Source: Archilochus colubris
Taxonomy: Eukaryota; Chordata; Aves; Apodiformes; Trochilidae
Assembly (NCBI GenBank): GCA_023079485.1
Contig: CM041084.1
Location: forward strand, 68,047,709 to 68,111,708
DNA: 64,000 bases
Direction of reading: 5' to 3'
In this document: piece after piece, positions 51,891 through 64,000 of the stretch
Layout of the letters: the number at the start of each line of letters is the position of its first letter
Numbering within the stretch: position 1 is the stretch's first letter
Position numbers and translations under genes: made by a program
The notes under the pieces: generated by a model
What the model saw: only the letters and a program-made list of their open reading frames with translations
Database searches by the model: none
Told to the model about the DNA's origin: nothing

Positions 51891-52551
51891 AGCTTAATTT
51901 CTGGAGCTTAATATTCTTCAGGAAAGCATAGACAGAAATGTCAAAACGTATTGCAGGGACAGTCCTGACAGGTAAAGACAAAGAGAAGCTGGGATTGGTA
52001 TGGGTAACATTCTTGTCAACTACTGGTAGGCTTAATAGCAGAAAATGCTATAAAGCAGACCTGTGAGCGAAAGTAGACGTGTAAAGCAAGAGGAAGCATA
52101 AGGAATAAAGTATTTACGTTGCAGATGAACATCTGCTGTATGCCTGCACATGTGAAGCCTAGAGTCTGCTGAGATCAGGCAACAAGGAACTCTGTTCAAA
52201 ATCAAAAAATCTTGCATGCAGGATGTGTGTGGAAGCAAAAGAAGATATCTAATAAAGTGTATATGTAAGTGCAGCTCCATATCTATCAGGCAGGGACTGG
52301 AAAATGCATTTTCTTATCAGGACAGTTTCTACTGAAATTTGTGTAACAGTCAGAAATTGAAGTTAACCTGTTGGCCGAAACTATAGGGAAGAAAAATCTG
52401 AGGTTAAAACGAAGTTACTCAAATGTAGGTCTCTTGAAGCACACAGTGTAGTTTATGTTTATATTTCAAGTAGCAAATAACTTTTTTCTTTCTTTTTTCT
52501 TTGTTTTTCCTTTTGGGCTTCACACATCCCAGATGAGCTTGCTGCTGCTGC

Positions 52552-52595
52552 TAAATTATTCTAGGATGTAGAATGTAAATTATTCTAGGATGTAG
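52552..52595 (+). repeat. 20-bp near-tandem duplication, 24-bp period
   Basis: TAAATTATTCTAGGATGTAG occurs at 52552-52571 and again at 52576-52595, separated by AATG. Copies are identical. Confidence 0.95.
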
Positions 52596-55500
52596 TCTCA
52601 GCTATATTTTATACTTAATTGCCAAGGGAAAAAAAGAAGAAAAAAAAGAGGAGACTTTGCTGCTGCAGTTGCTAGCACTTAACTTCAAGTTCCCATTTCA
52701 GTAGTTAATGTTGGCACTCTCACCAATGCTGAATCCCCTGTGCACTCTAAACTGAAACCTGAAAAATACTGCAAGGAAATGAAGTACAATGGCATACAAC
52801 ACAAGAATCGGCAGGCTGCAAGAAAGGTAAGGCTTCAGCTTGTACCCTCTCCTTCTACTCCGGAGGCTAGATGAAAATAATTAGGTACTGGAATTTATCT
52901 CTGACTGTCACAAACAGATAAACAGTGGCCTTTTAATAACAAAAACAGAATAATTGAAAAGTCCTTTAGCAACTCTGTTTGCCAATGCAGAACACTTGAA
53001 AACATTATTATGGCATTTATTTCTTACAGGTGCAGAAGCAACCCTGGGTTTCTTCCTGTTCACATACGAAGACCGACTGGCATGTTATATCCCTGTATCT
53101 AAATAGCAGGATTTGGCAGGCACAGGAAGGAAAGAGAGTTCCCAAACACAGGACATCAATAGTCTGAGATCTGTTTGAATTCAGTATCATCTATATCTAG
53201 GTAAGATAATTCTGAAGCCGTCCATTTCAAGTGTTAGAAGAAATCTAAAGGGTTACAGAGAGAGATTTCAAACCAAACTTATTTTGCAAATTTCAGTCAA
53301 AAAGTAATTGCTTGTTTCTTAAAAAAGAAAAAAAAAGAAAAAAAAAAACGAGAGAGATTTCTACTGTATCCAAATGTTTTTAAGATGTAAATGCACTTGT
53401 CATCTCTCATGTAAGCAGGGTGCTGGCGCCCCAAATTAAACAAGAGAAGAAAAGTTAGGGTTGACAAGTATGTTGCCGTGTATCTACACATTAAATATAC
53501 CTTTTGATATTTCATTTTTAACTATTGAATAGCTTTTCATCAGGCTATTGCCATTAGAATTTTTTTATGAGATTTTTAAATTAGACAACTAACAGATAAG
53601 AGATGTGACAAGTATATCAAATCTCATTTGTCAGATCTGACGCTCTTTAACTTTTACCTTAAGAGTGGCATTTGATATATTTGAAATGTTTCAAACAGTG
53701 CTCCCTTAACATGCCAAATAAGAAAAAATTCAGATATAACTGCACTATATTTAATTTATGCACAGGATGAATAACTAAAAAACCACAAACAATCAACTTT
53801 CAGTCGAAAGTGTGAAATAACCTGAAACTTTCAGTGCAATGTGAAAATTTTAATACTACTAAAAAACTCTATCCAACATCTGACAACACCAATGAAACAC
53901 AGAAGATACTTGTTTTAAAGAAACTTCTAGAACAGCCTCTACAATTCTGTATGCTATGAACTTTGAATGAATATCGGCAAGACTGCACAGCAGTCAGTAT
54001 TTAAAAAATAATTCACGAAGAGAGACCACCGTGTCTGAATTCCTCAGAAAAATAAATACTTTCAATTTTTGTGTGGTAAACAAATCCACACATACTATAG
54101 TCTCAAATTTATGTAGCTATTGTATATGTATATAAAATACAATGAAACTTGCCACATTATTAAAAATAATTTGACATTTGCATGCAAAACCTCACATTAA
54201 TAATCTTAAAGACTGAAATCCCACCAACTACAATGACTTTTGCTTGTATTGCACAAACTTTAATACACACAAACATTTTCTGTTCAAATTGATAAATGCA
54301 AATTCAGAGTAACACAAACACCTTGTTCGCCCTCCAAAAGACTATAGCCTTGGAAACCAGAAGAGATCTCAGAGACTGATTTTAGTGGATGACTAACCCA
54401 ATTTTTTTGCATTTTGCAGAATTTAGAAAACCCAGAACAACAAAACATAATCTACTACTAAAAGAGAGAAGAATGAACAAAACCCAAAAAACCTTGTATG
54501 CTGAGCTAGCAGATTGACTGGTACACACAAAAAAATAATTCTATAAACATATTTGGCAATTTATTAACATTGTTTCCTATCATTCCTGTGATCTCTTAAT
54601 TCTGTTAATACCATAGATAAAATTAGAACAATATTTCAAAGAAGAGAAAAAGAACCAAACTAGTTTGCCTTGTTGCTGTATGTTAAAATTGAAGTCCTTG
54701 TTGTAAAGACTCAGAAGTCAACATTGAAATTAAAATGAAAATTTAAATGAAAGTTATTTACTAACAATAAATCTAACTAGGGTAATAATACTGCCTTCTA
54801 ACACCAGCACTCACACCTCATATCAAAATAAAGGGGCAAATACATAATTACATTGTGCACAAGTGCTTTCTGATATTCAAAGCTTTCACATTGAAGAGCA
54901 CTGAAACTAAACAATAAAAGTTTAAGCACATATGCTTAATTAAAATTTGCCCCATGCAAGCAATTTGACCTTCCTTGTATATTTAAAAGTGTAACAAAAA
55001 ACATACGTAAGTAAATATCTGACAATTACAAGACAAATGTCCATGGGAGCAAGGCATATACTTCTTTCAAGCTGACAAAAATATGGTACAAAATCTTAGT
55101 ACTATGTACTTTTTCAAAGCTTGCTCCAAAGGTAGGAATCTTAATTGTGTTCTATTTCTGTTTCTTCAGAACTGTTCATTTATTACAGTTCTTGTCATTC
55201 TTCTATTTCCCCATGAGCTATATGGTTCGAGCAAGTATTGTCCCTGGTACTTACAGACAGATGACTGCAAAGTTGCTGATGGTAAATAGATTGTCAAGAT
55301 TTCTGGACAAGATTTTTCTGAATATTCCATACATTACAAGACTTCAGGTTCAAATTGACAGGGGTCAGAAAAAGCATTTTAATGATAAAGATAAAAATGC
55401 TTGAGTGTGTTATTAATGTGACACAGGAAGCCCCACAGCAGATGCAGGGACAGAATCCTGTCTCTCCTTTATTTCCCTAACAGATTATGCCTCACTCTCT

Positions 55501-55969
55501 TCTCAAAACCTCTAACAGCCAAGGATAACTTTGTGCCTGTAACAGATCCACTTAAGTAATTTTTAGCTCCAAACCAGCCTCCATTTCATGAAGCAAGTCA
55601 AGAGTATCCATGTGAAAAAAAAAATTATTTAAAGATTGAATTATACTTGATTGTCCTTCTGTACTTTTTTCTGTACATAGTTTTTACTGGCACTGAAAAG
55701 AAACCAAAAAAGTAGAACAATTATCAGAAAATTCTCCTACTGCATTGGGTCTATAAAGCTCAACAACAGAATACACAACTTCTGTACAGCAGATTTATAT
55801 GAATCTGACTCACTTGGCTGATGTTGTAGAGCTAGACTTCTGTAGCATTGATTCTAAACAAGAAACAATGTTGACAGCCCCCACAAGACAAAACATTTTG
55901 GCCCCTGTTGTGCTTCTCAGAGGTTTTGCCTATATGTAGTATGTGGCATTGCCTGTATTGCTACTGTAG

Positions 55970-55987
55970 GTATGTATCGATACATAC
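55970..55987. repeat. Perfect 18-bp palindrome
   Basis: GTATGTATCGATACATAC is its own reverse complement, centred on a CpG within ATCGAT. Confidence 0.95.
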
Positions 55988-58679
55988 ACATCATTTCTGC
56001 CAGCTGTGCAAAGAAAGTGATCAGGAACACTAATAGGCCATCATTCCTGGAGGACAAAATTGTAGAACGGAGGGGATTTCTTCAATTACACTGCATCTTC
56101 TGGTAAACTCACATATCTAGGTTGTATCAAGACCTCTCTGCCCTTTTATTTCCACTTCAAGTCATTTGTCTAATCCCTTTCAATCAATTTATCTCTTAAT
56201 TCAATTTCTAAATTCTACCCTAGTCTGCATTTCTACTTCGTTCATGCAGTCTTGGTTTCTCCCTGTTCCACCTTTGTTCCTTGCCTCATACCAGTCTTCA
56301 TCACAAGCTTTTTGTTCTAGATGGCTCCCTCCCTTGAAGTTACCTTACTTTCTACCACTATTGGTATCCTCCACATGAACACCTCCATCTACCCACAAGC
56401 ATTATCTTCCTTATCCTCCACATCAGGTGTTCTCTGCATTTTTTAGAAGCTCCCAGCTTCTTAATTCTGCTGGGTAACAGCAGGGGGAGCATCAAGAAAG
56501 GAATACTTACTGTGTGACCACCACAATTGTTCAAAACCAGTTGCAGTCTTGAAGCTTTGGGCTCAACTAGCAAGATGGAAAATTCATCATCAGAAAATGC
56601 TTAATGTTATTCCTAACCAATTCCCAAGTATTTTCATACCCACATTTTCCCAAAATGTCCTTTGCAAAAGGTATCTGTGGCATGAACACATCCCCACTCT
56701 GGTCAAATTTTCTGTCGCCAGATGGAATGCTTGAAAGTTTCAGATTGCATCAGGAATATTACCTTTTACCTTGCCTTTTAAACATGAGTAAATTGATGCC
56801 TTTTCCCTCTTCTATCTTTCAAGAAAAGAAATGCTCTTGTCAAAATGTGCCTTTCTACTATCACTAGTACTATTTGAAAGCTAATGCATAAAAACCACAT
56901 TAAAAAAACCGTCAGCCCAATCTAAGACTTGGCTATCAGGCATAGTCTTATCTATTTAGGAACAATGAGTAACTTTATTATGCAACACTGCACATCACTG
57001 ATAGTACCATTCAGAAACACAACTGAGGCCTAAATGGTTTTGCCTTGCCAACACCATCAGCCTGTTTTCTTTTTTAAAATTAAGGCTACAAAAGTCAAGA
57101 TCTAAACCAACCAAACGACTCAAAACAAAATCTTTAGATATTGCAGTAGTAAAGATTACTGAAGAACAGATAATAATTGCTACTACACAAATACTTTTTT
57201 CCTTTTCCAAATCAATATGTCCATCTTTAAAAAATCCTTGAATGTGCTGTGTGTTTGACTCAGTGTGACCCAGTTCCAGTCATCTGCATGTTATTCTACT
57301 TTGATAAAGAAGAAACTTTTCATGCTGTACATAGACAGGAGCTGTGATACAGAGCTGTTTGTTTTGGGTTTTTCTGAGAGGAAAAGTGAGAAGATAGTAT
57401 ATCTACCACAGTTCTAATTGCATCTTTTAGATAACATAATGGTATATTTTTTCAACTACAGTCTTCTGGTACCATTGAATTTTGTTTGTGAATGCTAGGG
57501 TGTAGAGAAAAAACAAATCTATTAAATACTTGCTGGGTAATTTATTTATTTGTTTTTATTGAGTGCCAGAGAAAGTCAGATTCATATATGCCCTACGAAG
57601 AGTGTTTTTTGTTTTTTTTATTTCCAGTCCTTTTCAATAATGAGGTTCATCTAATTTCTCCAAGAGGGAGGCTCTCCCAGTCACTTACTAATATTTTCTT
57701 CCTTGCCATAAGCAGACAAACTGCATATCCTCAAAGTTAAACTGTTATACCAAGTCAACAGGGTACATTTGACAAAACTTATCCATCAGAAAGATAAATT
57801 ATCAAAGAGGTGGAGCATGGAAGAAGTGAATCTATGTTCCTTCTTAGCAGGTCTATCCTGAGGATTAATAAAATCCGAATTACTTTCTTGTTGCTTCAAA
57901 TAGGTAACTCTTGGCCAACACTATGCATGTTACTATATGTAGTACTGAAGAGTAGTATCTAATCACAATTTTCACTTTTTAACCAAAAAGTTGCAGAGGA
58001 AGTACTTAAAACCAACAATAAAGTGGACAAAAAGCAGACTAAGGCAGAAATTTCATATTCCCCTTGAATTAAAAAATCCTGAAGAGTAACCCTAAAGACA
58101 GCACAAGTCTAGCAGGTAGACCCCTATCAACAAGTTAGCATATAAAATCTGATGTAATTTCTCTCTTTGTTAGCTGGTGGGAATGCAAACCTGCCAAACA
58201 AAAACATGATTTAAGCACGATGAGAAGTTATGTATTATTCTGATGCAAATTGGAATGTGCAAGATTAAAAGCTCAGTTACTTCCATTATAAATGTTATTA
58301 GAGCATATATTCTGAGCACAAAAGTATTAATGAAAGGCAGATAAGAATTTTCTTTCAAGTAATAAACCCTAAGATCTTTGTATTTTTAAGGCCCAGTGAT
58401 CAAGCAGTGCAGCTGTGGATTCAGAGCTTACAAATGTTCTTGTAATTATGTCTTTATCAAATTTTGAAGCACCTAAAAACTTCTACTTAACTAGCAATAT
58501 ACAACTCCAGGAAGCAATCACAAGAAGAAAGTACAAATCATTGTGTCAATCACTGATTTACCAAAAATTAATACAAGATACCTTCAAAATGCCATGTACT
58601 ATATCATTGTAACTAATTTCTACTTGATACTAACCAGGCATTCATGTGATAAGTGAACAAGTGGTAAGAATCATGTGAT

Positions 58680-58704
58680 AAACTGATACTACATGTATCA
58701 GTTT
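58680..58704. repeat. 10-bp inverted repeat, 5-nt loop
   Basis: AAACTGATAC (58680-58689) and its exact complement GTATCAGTTT (58695-58704) flank TACAT. Confidence 0.9.
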
Positions 58705-59325
58705 TAGATATGCAAAATTAGATCCTCAAAGGACTTAGATGTTAAGATGTGGACAGTATTCACTACAGAAAAAAAAAAAGAGGAAGAAAGTGACAAATTT
58801 ATATTACGCTCCCTTAAAATGAAGGCTCATAAAGCATCTAATTAATGACTAACATCTCAATCATTCTAAATACCTTATACCTGTCCTTCTTTGATGGTTT
58901 AACATTCTCTGCTGAATTGCTGTTACGGTAGGTATTTTCTCATAATTTTGTCTTTTCAGAACAGTAATTACATCTATTACAAAAGTGGCTAGATTCTTTG
59001 ATAAAAATCCCAAACAATTTCAATGAATTTCATAAGAAAATCACAAAGATGTCTTTTATAATTCTTTCTATTATATATAAGCAATGAAGCAAAATAATGA
59101 CAAAAAACAAGTATTAAAGACATTATCAATAATAAAAGCTCCTATAATAATTTGGGGGTATTTGAAAAATTATTTAGGAATTAAGTCTGTGAGAAAGAAC
59201 TTATAATAAGAACTTGTCAAAAGTTGAAAACACAGACTAGAAAGAAGTTTTTAATTGCACAGTATATTTTAGCTCCTATCAATCACTGTTAATATAATTT
59301 GAGAGTTTAAAAAGCAGATATTTAC

Positions 59326-59467
59326 CTGCTGGAACTAGACAATCCTTCCAATCAAAATATCCTGCATAAATGCCAGGTTCTAATGACCCAACTATTGGAT
59401 CTGCTTTGAATTCAATGTACATTTCAAATAGTCTTTGATCCAGCTCTTTCAAGGATTCCATACTAAC
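59326..59467 (-). CDS. EXOC2: EXOC2 (SEC5) internal exon, second in window
   Basis: This 142-bp exon encodes 47 full residues plus the first base of a glycine codon. It begins [20 protein letters not shown], contains the highly conserved core [19 protein letters not shown], and ends KDCLVPAG. This was the clearest evidence for EXOC2 in the window. On the minus strand the acceptor is GTTTTTTAG and the donor is GTAAATATCT. It starts in phase 0 and ends after one base (G), which the next exon completes as GGT. The internal ATG near its 5' end is an ordinary methionine, not a start. The intron that follows is unusually long (25.2 kb). Confidence 0.97.
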
Positions 59468-60436
59468 CTAAAAAACAAAAACAAAAAAGAAAAATAAGGA
59501 ATGTAATGAATAGCCATTAGTTGCAAGAATTAAATCACATATCCAAAAGAACTTAAATCATGTCTTCTTTAATTTTCCGTAAGGAGCAGCAATTATTTGC
59601 ACGTTTCAGTTCATAGTTACATATATAAAAAGCCAGAAACTTTCATATTACATTCACTTTTTTTTTTTTCTGATTCTGTTCAGCAAGACACATTTTTGGG
59701 AAAGGTCCAAGAAATGCCTAAGGAAGCAGACCAGTCCCTAGCTGTTTAATGGCATGATTTTCCTCCTGCATATCAGGAGGTCTTGATCTTGAACCAAGTA
59801 AATGAATGTATTTTTCTAATGCTTTAAAATATGCCCATAATAATTTCTGTCCTGAAACATTAAGCTTTTTGTATAATAATTAAAATCAGCCAATTGCAAT
59901 ATTAAAATTTTTCACTATCTGCTCTATACTTGAAAAATACATAGGTTTATTAATGAGTTTCTGCCTTCTGAAACTTTATCTGTGAACTTCCCCCTCTACT
60001 TCAATTCCTGCACTGCTGCACAACAGATGGGTATAAGCTGCAGCTCACAAACATCACCAGATTTCTTCTCACATCTCCATGCAGTTTTTAGTAATTGACA
60101 CAACTTAGCCACACTGAAAGCTAAAGGAATATACACAGTTTTCTCCTTGATGCTGAACTAGTTTAAATTTTATACAAGACTTTAATTAAACTTGGCCACA
60201 CCTTGTAGCTGCAGCTTTTAAAACAATTCAGGAAGACAATGAGCATCATAAAAAGTTAAAGTAGAAAGTCAGTATTTTAGCATGATAATGGATGCTAAAT
60301 GCAAATAAAATATGCTGAAAATTTAATGTTACTTCTGCTTAAATATATTTATAACTATGAGCTGAAGAAATAGCAAAGTAAAGCTTTTAAACTACCACTC
60401 ATTTTCCTCAACCATTAGCAAAAAAAGCACATATAT

Positions 60437-60497
60437 AAACACGTGTGTGTATGTATCTATATATCTATACATCTGTATCACCTGTATCTATATCTAA
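60437..60497 (+). repeat. Degenerate GT/TATC simple repeat
   Basis: GTGTGTGTATGTATC followed by imperfect TATC and CTGTATC units in an EXOC2 intron. Confidence 0.8.
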
Positions 60498-62889
60498 ATT
60501 ATAATTTCCAGAAGGAATGGTTTAAAAGTGAGGAAGAAGGCAAGGCTCTAGACTAAACTGGGAATCCAGAAGAGTAAGAAAGAAAAGAATAGAAACTTCA
60601 ATCCTGTGAAAGACAAAAGATTTAATGCTGCAAGCAGCACAATAAGGGTTGAAGCTTGTTCACTGCAGGGATGTCTCTAAACTGGGTCCTCCTCTGGTAT
60701 TCCTGTATTTTGAAGTGAAATGGGAACTGCAATATTTGAGTCATGAATAGACAGAAAGATAAGCCTTCAGGAATTCCATCACCTGTGCAAAGGAAAACAG
60801 AGGTATTTCTGAAGTCAAAGTTGCTGCCATCCCAATAGAAAAGTTGGGATGGTGAAGTTGGTGCTTAGAAATAGGAGACAGTAAGACCTTCCTGCTTTTC
60901 TGTTTGATGAACCTTATTTAATTTGTCACAAGAGAATCTACATCCCAAAGATAAGATTATCAGGGAATTTGGTTCCATGAGAAGATCCAGGCTATTTTCT
61001 TCTTTCCCTCTTACCCAACAGCCTATTGACTCTCAAGACTTGAAAAGAACACACTAAATAATTTACAAAAATCTCACTAGACCTTCTTTTTCCCCTTATA
61101 CAGGGTCACAGAAATGTAAACCCAAAGTGGGCTTCAAGACATTTTTTTAATTCCAGCTCTCATCAGTCGAGGGAATAACCATTGTTAGACTATTCCTCTT
61201 TAGTGGGAAAAATAAAGGAAAATCTCCATCAGGAAGTTATTGCAAACAGGGACCCATTCAAAGGATCTGTGAAACAACTTCAGTGGTCCTTAACAAAGTA
61301 TTTAAAATTAAGTCATCCCACCTTCCACTTCTGCAGTTATTCAATATCATAGGCACATTCCGTACGAGTTTTTTACATCATGCAAGTTCAACCTGGGTAA
61401 TCTTGTTTTTCAGCTGGTGGAATGCAGAGAACTTATTTTCCCAACTCTCAAGTGAGGCAGAAGCTCTTAAAAATGTACAGCTCTCCCATTATCATCTTTC
61501 TGCTGTGAACTTCCCTATAACTAAAGTTTTCATTTTTTGTATTAAAGCCATCTTGAGCCTCTATCATAGCAACCTCTCTGCCTCACCTAAGTATCAGAAG
61601 CTTAATCAATAAGCAAGGATGAATATTACTGGGACACAGAGTTTTCTTGCTAATTGACTAAACTGTAACAAAACATTGAATTAAAGAGTCTCAACAGAAA
61701 AGCACTTAAGAGTCATACAGAAGTTAAATAGAATTACTGGCAGCTGAGTACCATAAGTATGTGCCAAGATGTCATGTGCTAAGGCAGAGCGTAAAATTTG
61801 GCCATTTCATGAAACTTGGTATTTACACACTAAGAAAAAAAATGGAAAAAAAAACCATCTATAATGTAAGAAAATTTTCTTGGTTACAATGTTATGATTT
61901 CGGTATTTTCAGGATATTAGCTAGTAATTATTTCCTTTTTAACAAAAGCAATTAAAAAAAACACAGCAACCCAACAACAGATAGTTTTTACCAATATTCA
62001 CTACAAAATTAACTTTAAAATTCAATTTATAAAGGTAACTTAATTTAAAAGTATAGCTTTGTTTCAGTCTTCTCAGACAGAAACAAATCCTATTTTAAAA
62101 AAATTCTGTAAATTCTTTATTGCAAATTTTTAATCTAATAAATAGTTAAATAAAACAAGAAACTTACAGATATTTAGGTGACAATAAAAAGCTGAAATAA
62201 TAAAACAAGCCCCTATACCTTCTGTGGGCTTCTAGTCAGTCTTAAAATTAATGAAGAGCTAAAAACTGAGATCTTGAGATGACTCTCCAATTATCCAAAT
62301 ATTTCCAGCTAGAATTACTAATGGATGTGTCTCACCCATATATGCTGTGCTGCACCAGTCAGGGCTTTGAAAGGGTTCTGCAACTTTAACATTCAGATTT
62401 TGTGATTTATAAACCTACCAGACTTTTATATGGCAATACTTGGATGTAGCTGTGCAAGACAGAGTGTTGAATACATTACAGATGTCTTATTTGCTTATAC
62501 AAGGCCAACTGTATCTAGTTGAACTCTCAGTTGTCTTTGCAGCAAGGAATGGATATAGCCAGAGTTAATTTTGTACACTGTACTAAACAAACCACATTTA
62601 AATGCTGTTCAAAGTTATTTCAGCCACAGAAATCCAAAAAACATTCAGGCAGATGGATGCAAGGATCTATATAGTAGAGACATCAGTTCAAGTGATATAC
62701 TGTACTCTATACCAGGAAAGAGAATGTTTTACTGCCAAGCAGCAAATGCTTCTACAAATAAACTAGCCTTATAGTCCAAAGGATTAAGTCACAACATTTC
62801 TCATAAAAAATGATTAATCTTTACAAAAAGGCAGGAAAATGAGACAGCTACTGCCGCCCACTTTGACATTTTCATTCTTTGAAAATAAG

Positions 62890-62941
62890 ACCAAACACCA
62901 AACCAAAAAACAAACCACCAAAAACACACAACAAAACCCCC
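62890..62941 (+). repeat. C/A-rich low-complexity run
   Basis: About 50 bases made almost only of A and C (ACCAAAC, ACACACAAC and similar). Its complement on the EXOC2 sense strand is T/G-rich. Confidence 0.8.
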
Positions 62942-63342
62942 TAGACTAGTTTATGAACAACAGCTATCAGTAACAGACATTGTCAGACGAAATAATTTAT
63001 CAAGTATATTTCTGAGATAATGATCTTTTACTATCTGTATTAAGAATACTGTGACATTAAACAGCTTTACTAAGAAATCTGATAAGCTTTGCCACCAAGC
63101 ATGTAAGTCCTGAATAAGAGGTCACATTATCTGTACCAGCTATTTAAGTCTCACAGGAACATATACAACCAAATCCTTGTTGATGTGCCCAACTGATGCT
63201 GGGAGTCCCACTCGTTTGTAGAAGGTTCACCCAAGAGTCTTTTCAGCCATAAGAACCCATGCACTCAATTTCCACAGCATGTAAACCAGACAAGAACAGT
63301 TTCCTTCAAGCAATGATACTTCACTCCAGTGCTCTCACTTAC

Positions 63343-63459
63343 TTGTGTTATTTTTTCCACACCCTGAAAGCCATGCTTCTCAAAATGTTCAGCTACATTT
63401 AGGAAGGTGTGACGTTCCAGGTACCGGCAGTTGCTGAGTGCAATTAAAAGCCTCTGCTC
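63343..63459 (-). CDS. EXOC2: EXOC2 (SEC5) internal exon, first in window
   Basis: This 117-bp exon encodes 39 residues, starting [20 protein letters not shown] and ending [10 protein letters not shown] recognise it as the C-terminal part of EXOC2. Read on the minus strand it has an acceptor ending TTTTTAG at 63460 and a consensus donor GTAAGTGAGA below 63343. Both boundaries are phase 0. EXOC2 is a subunit of the octameric exocyst, which tethers post-Golgi secretory vesicles to the plasma membrane; its N-terminal Ig-like domain, not in this window, binds RalA/RalB. This exon belongs to the helical rod of the protein, with amphipathic helix-like sequence and no catalytic residues expected. 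The next exon downstream is at 59326-59467. The identification rests on remembered vertebrate EXOC2 sequence and on the in-frame chain of all seven exons. Confidence 0.96.
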
Positions 63460-64000
63460 CTAAAAATTTGGTTCAAGAAAAGGAAGAGTATAACAGAAAG
63501 AAGAAATATCAGCATGACAAATACTGTAAATGTATAGTATTTTATTGACTCTCTGTGTGTGATAAACATGCCGATAAATAAACTGGTGTTTGTAAAGATT
63601 TCTGTCAATAAAATACCAAGAACTGAGTGAATATTGGGTATGATGACTGAACATGTGCACTTTTTCTTATGGGATCTGAAGCATTCACTGGAATAGCTGT
63701 GACTAATACAGAACCACAGTTAAGACTTTTTCACAAAAAATAGGTTTGGACAGCTTTCCAGGAAGCTGTTTCTGGCTTTTACTTTGCTTCAAGAAATATG
63801 CTGAGACTATGATAATCATAAAAATAAAACTGAAGGTCATCTTCACTTCCAGATGCAGCTGGCTACAACAAAGGAAGCAGAAGAACTGCTGCATGAATGT
63901 ACTCACCCATTCTAAAACACCATAAAGTTCAGAAGTACATAATATAATTTTAATTTGAAAAAACAATTTAGGTGGTTATAACTCATCTCTGTCACACAAT
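63460..64000 (-). other. EXOC2: EXOC2 intron, partial (cut by window edge)
   Basis: AT-rich sequence upstream of the first exon in the window. I looked for another EXOC2 exon here and could not support one. The minus-strand open stretch at 63703-63966 does not resemble the protein. Confidence 0.75.

Larger units (their letters stand above)
34153..59325 (-). other. EXOC2: EXOC2 intron, 25.2 kb
   Basis: This long AT-rich intron interrupts the glycine codon between KDCLVPA and VRNYL. It contains one small CR1 3' fragment (44416-44490), T and A tracts, two short near-tandem duplications, several perfect inverted repeats and a candidate 35-nt cryptic exon (46282-46316). The protein reads continuously across it, so I infer no constitutive coding exon inside. 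Apart from these, I see no identifiable gene. Confidence 0.9.
59468..63342 (-). other. EXOC2: EXOC2 intron, 3.9 kb
   Basis: Bounded by donor GTAAGTGAGA and acceptor GTTTTTTAG on the minus strand. It holds a degenerate TATC/GTAT simple repeat near 60437-60497 and a C/A-rich low-complexity run near 62890-62941. I see no CR1 copy or coding exon in it. Confidence 0.9.

Noticed and set aside
54340..54420. Possible CR1 fragment
   Set aside because: Only a few scattered words resemble CR1; it is too diverged to call.
63703..63966. Minus-strand open frame at the window edge as a further EXOC2 exon
   Set aside because: The translation does not resemble EXOC2 and I could not find an acceptor and donor giving the phase 0 needed by the exon at 63343-63459.
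1..64000. CRISPR arrays, operons, prophage or other prokaryotic systems
   Set aside because: No regularly spaced repeats and no dense gene layout; splice sites, CR1 elements and EXOC2 show this is vertebrate nuclear DNA.

Overview
The window is vertebrate nuclear DNA, almost certainly avian. Its only recognisable interspersed repeats are CR1 LINE fragments with the typical 3' end (ATTCTATG units) on both strands. The introns are long, splice sites are GT/AG, and there are no operons or dense ORFs. The one gene I can support is EXOC2 (SEC5, exocyst complex component 2), on the minus strand. Seven exons covering its C-terminal 217 codons and stop lie at 63343-63459, 59326-59467, 34097-34152, 30251-30373, 27891-27952, 26075-26134 and 23819-23912. 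They join in frame with consistent phases, and the protein matches what I remember of vertebrate EXOC2. The 5' part of the gene lies beyond position 64000.

Layout. Positions 1 to about 22300 show no coding exon I can recognise. This part is richer in G and C, with G runs, a purine-rich kilobase (2690-3770), T tracts, an (AC)n microsatellite and three CR1 fragments (8778-9205 minus; 13085-13697 plus; 19520-20297 plus). From about 22345 to 23818 lies the probable EXOC2 3' UTR, with two candidate AATAAA signals. From 23819 to 64000 the sequence is AT-rich and consists of EXOC2 exons and introns, including a 25.2-kb intron (34153-59325). Intronic CR1 copies lie at 26598-26780 (minus), 31471-32102 (plus) and 44416-44490 (plus).

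Context. In vertebrates such as human, IRF4 lies beyond the 3' end of EXOC2 in convergent orientation. I found no IRF4 coding exon, so its coding part is probably left of position 1; the first kilobases could hold its 3' UTR or intergenic DNA, which I cannot decide from sequence alone. I found no CRISPR array, bacterial-type system, provirus, tRNA or rRNA gene. The most interesting unexplained signals are a 35-nt candidate poison microexon in the 25-kb intron (46282-46316), a perfect 14-bp hairpin (45205-45236), an 18-bp palindrome (55970-55987) and an octamer/palindrome cluster beside a CR1 tail (44531-44565). I see no convincing new biological system.
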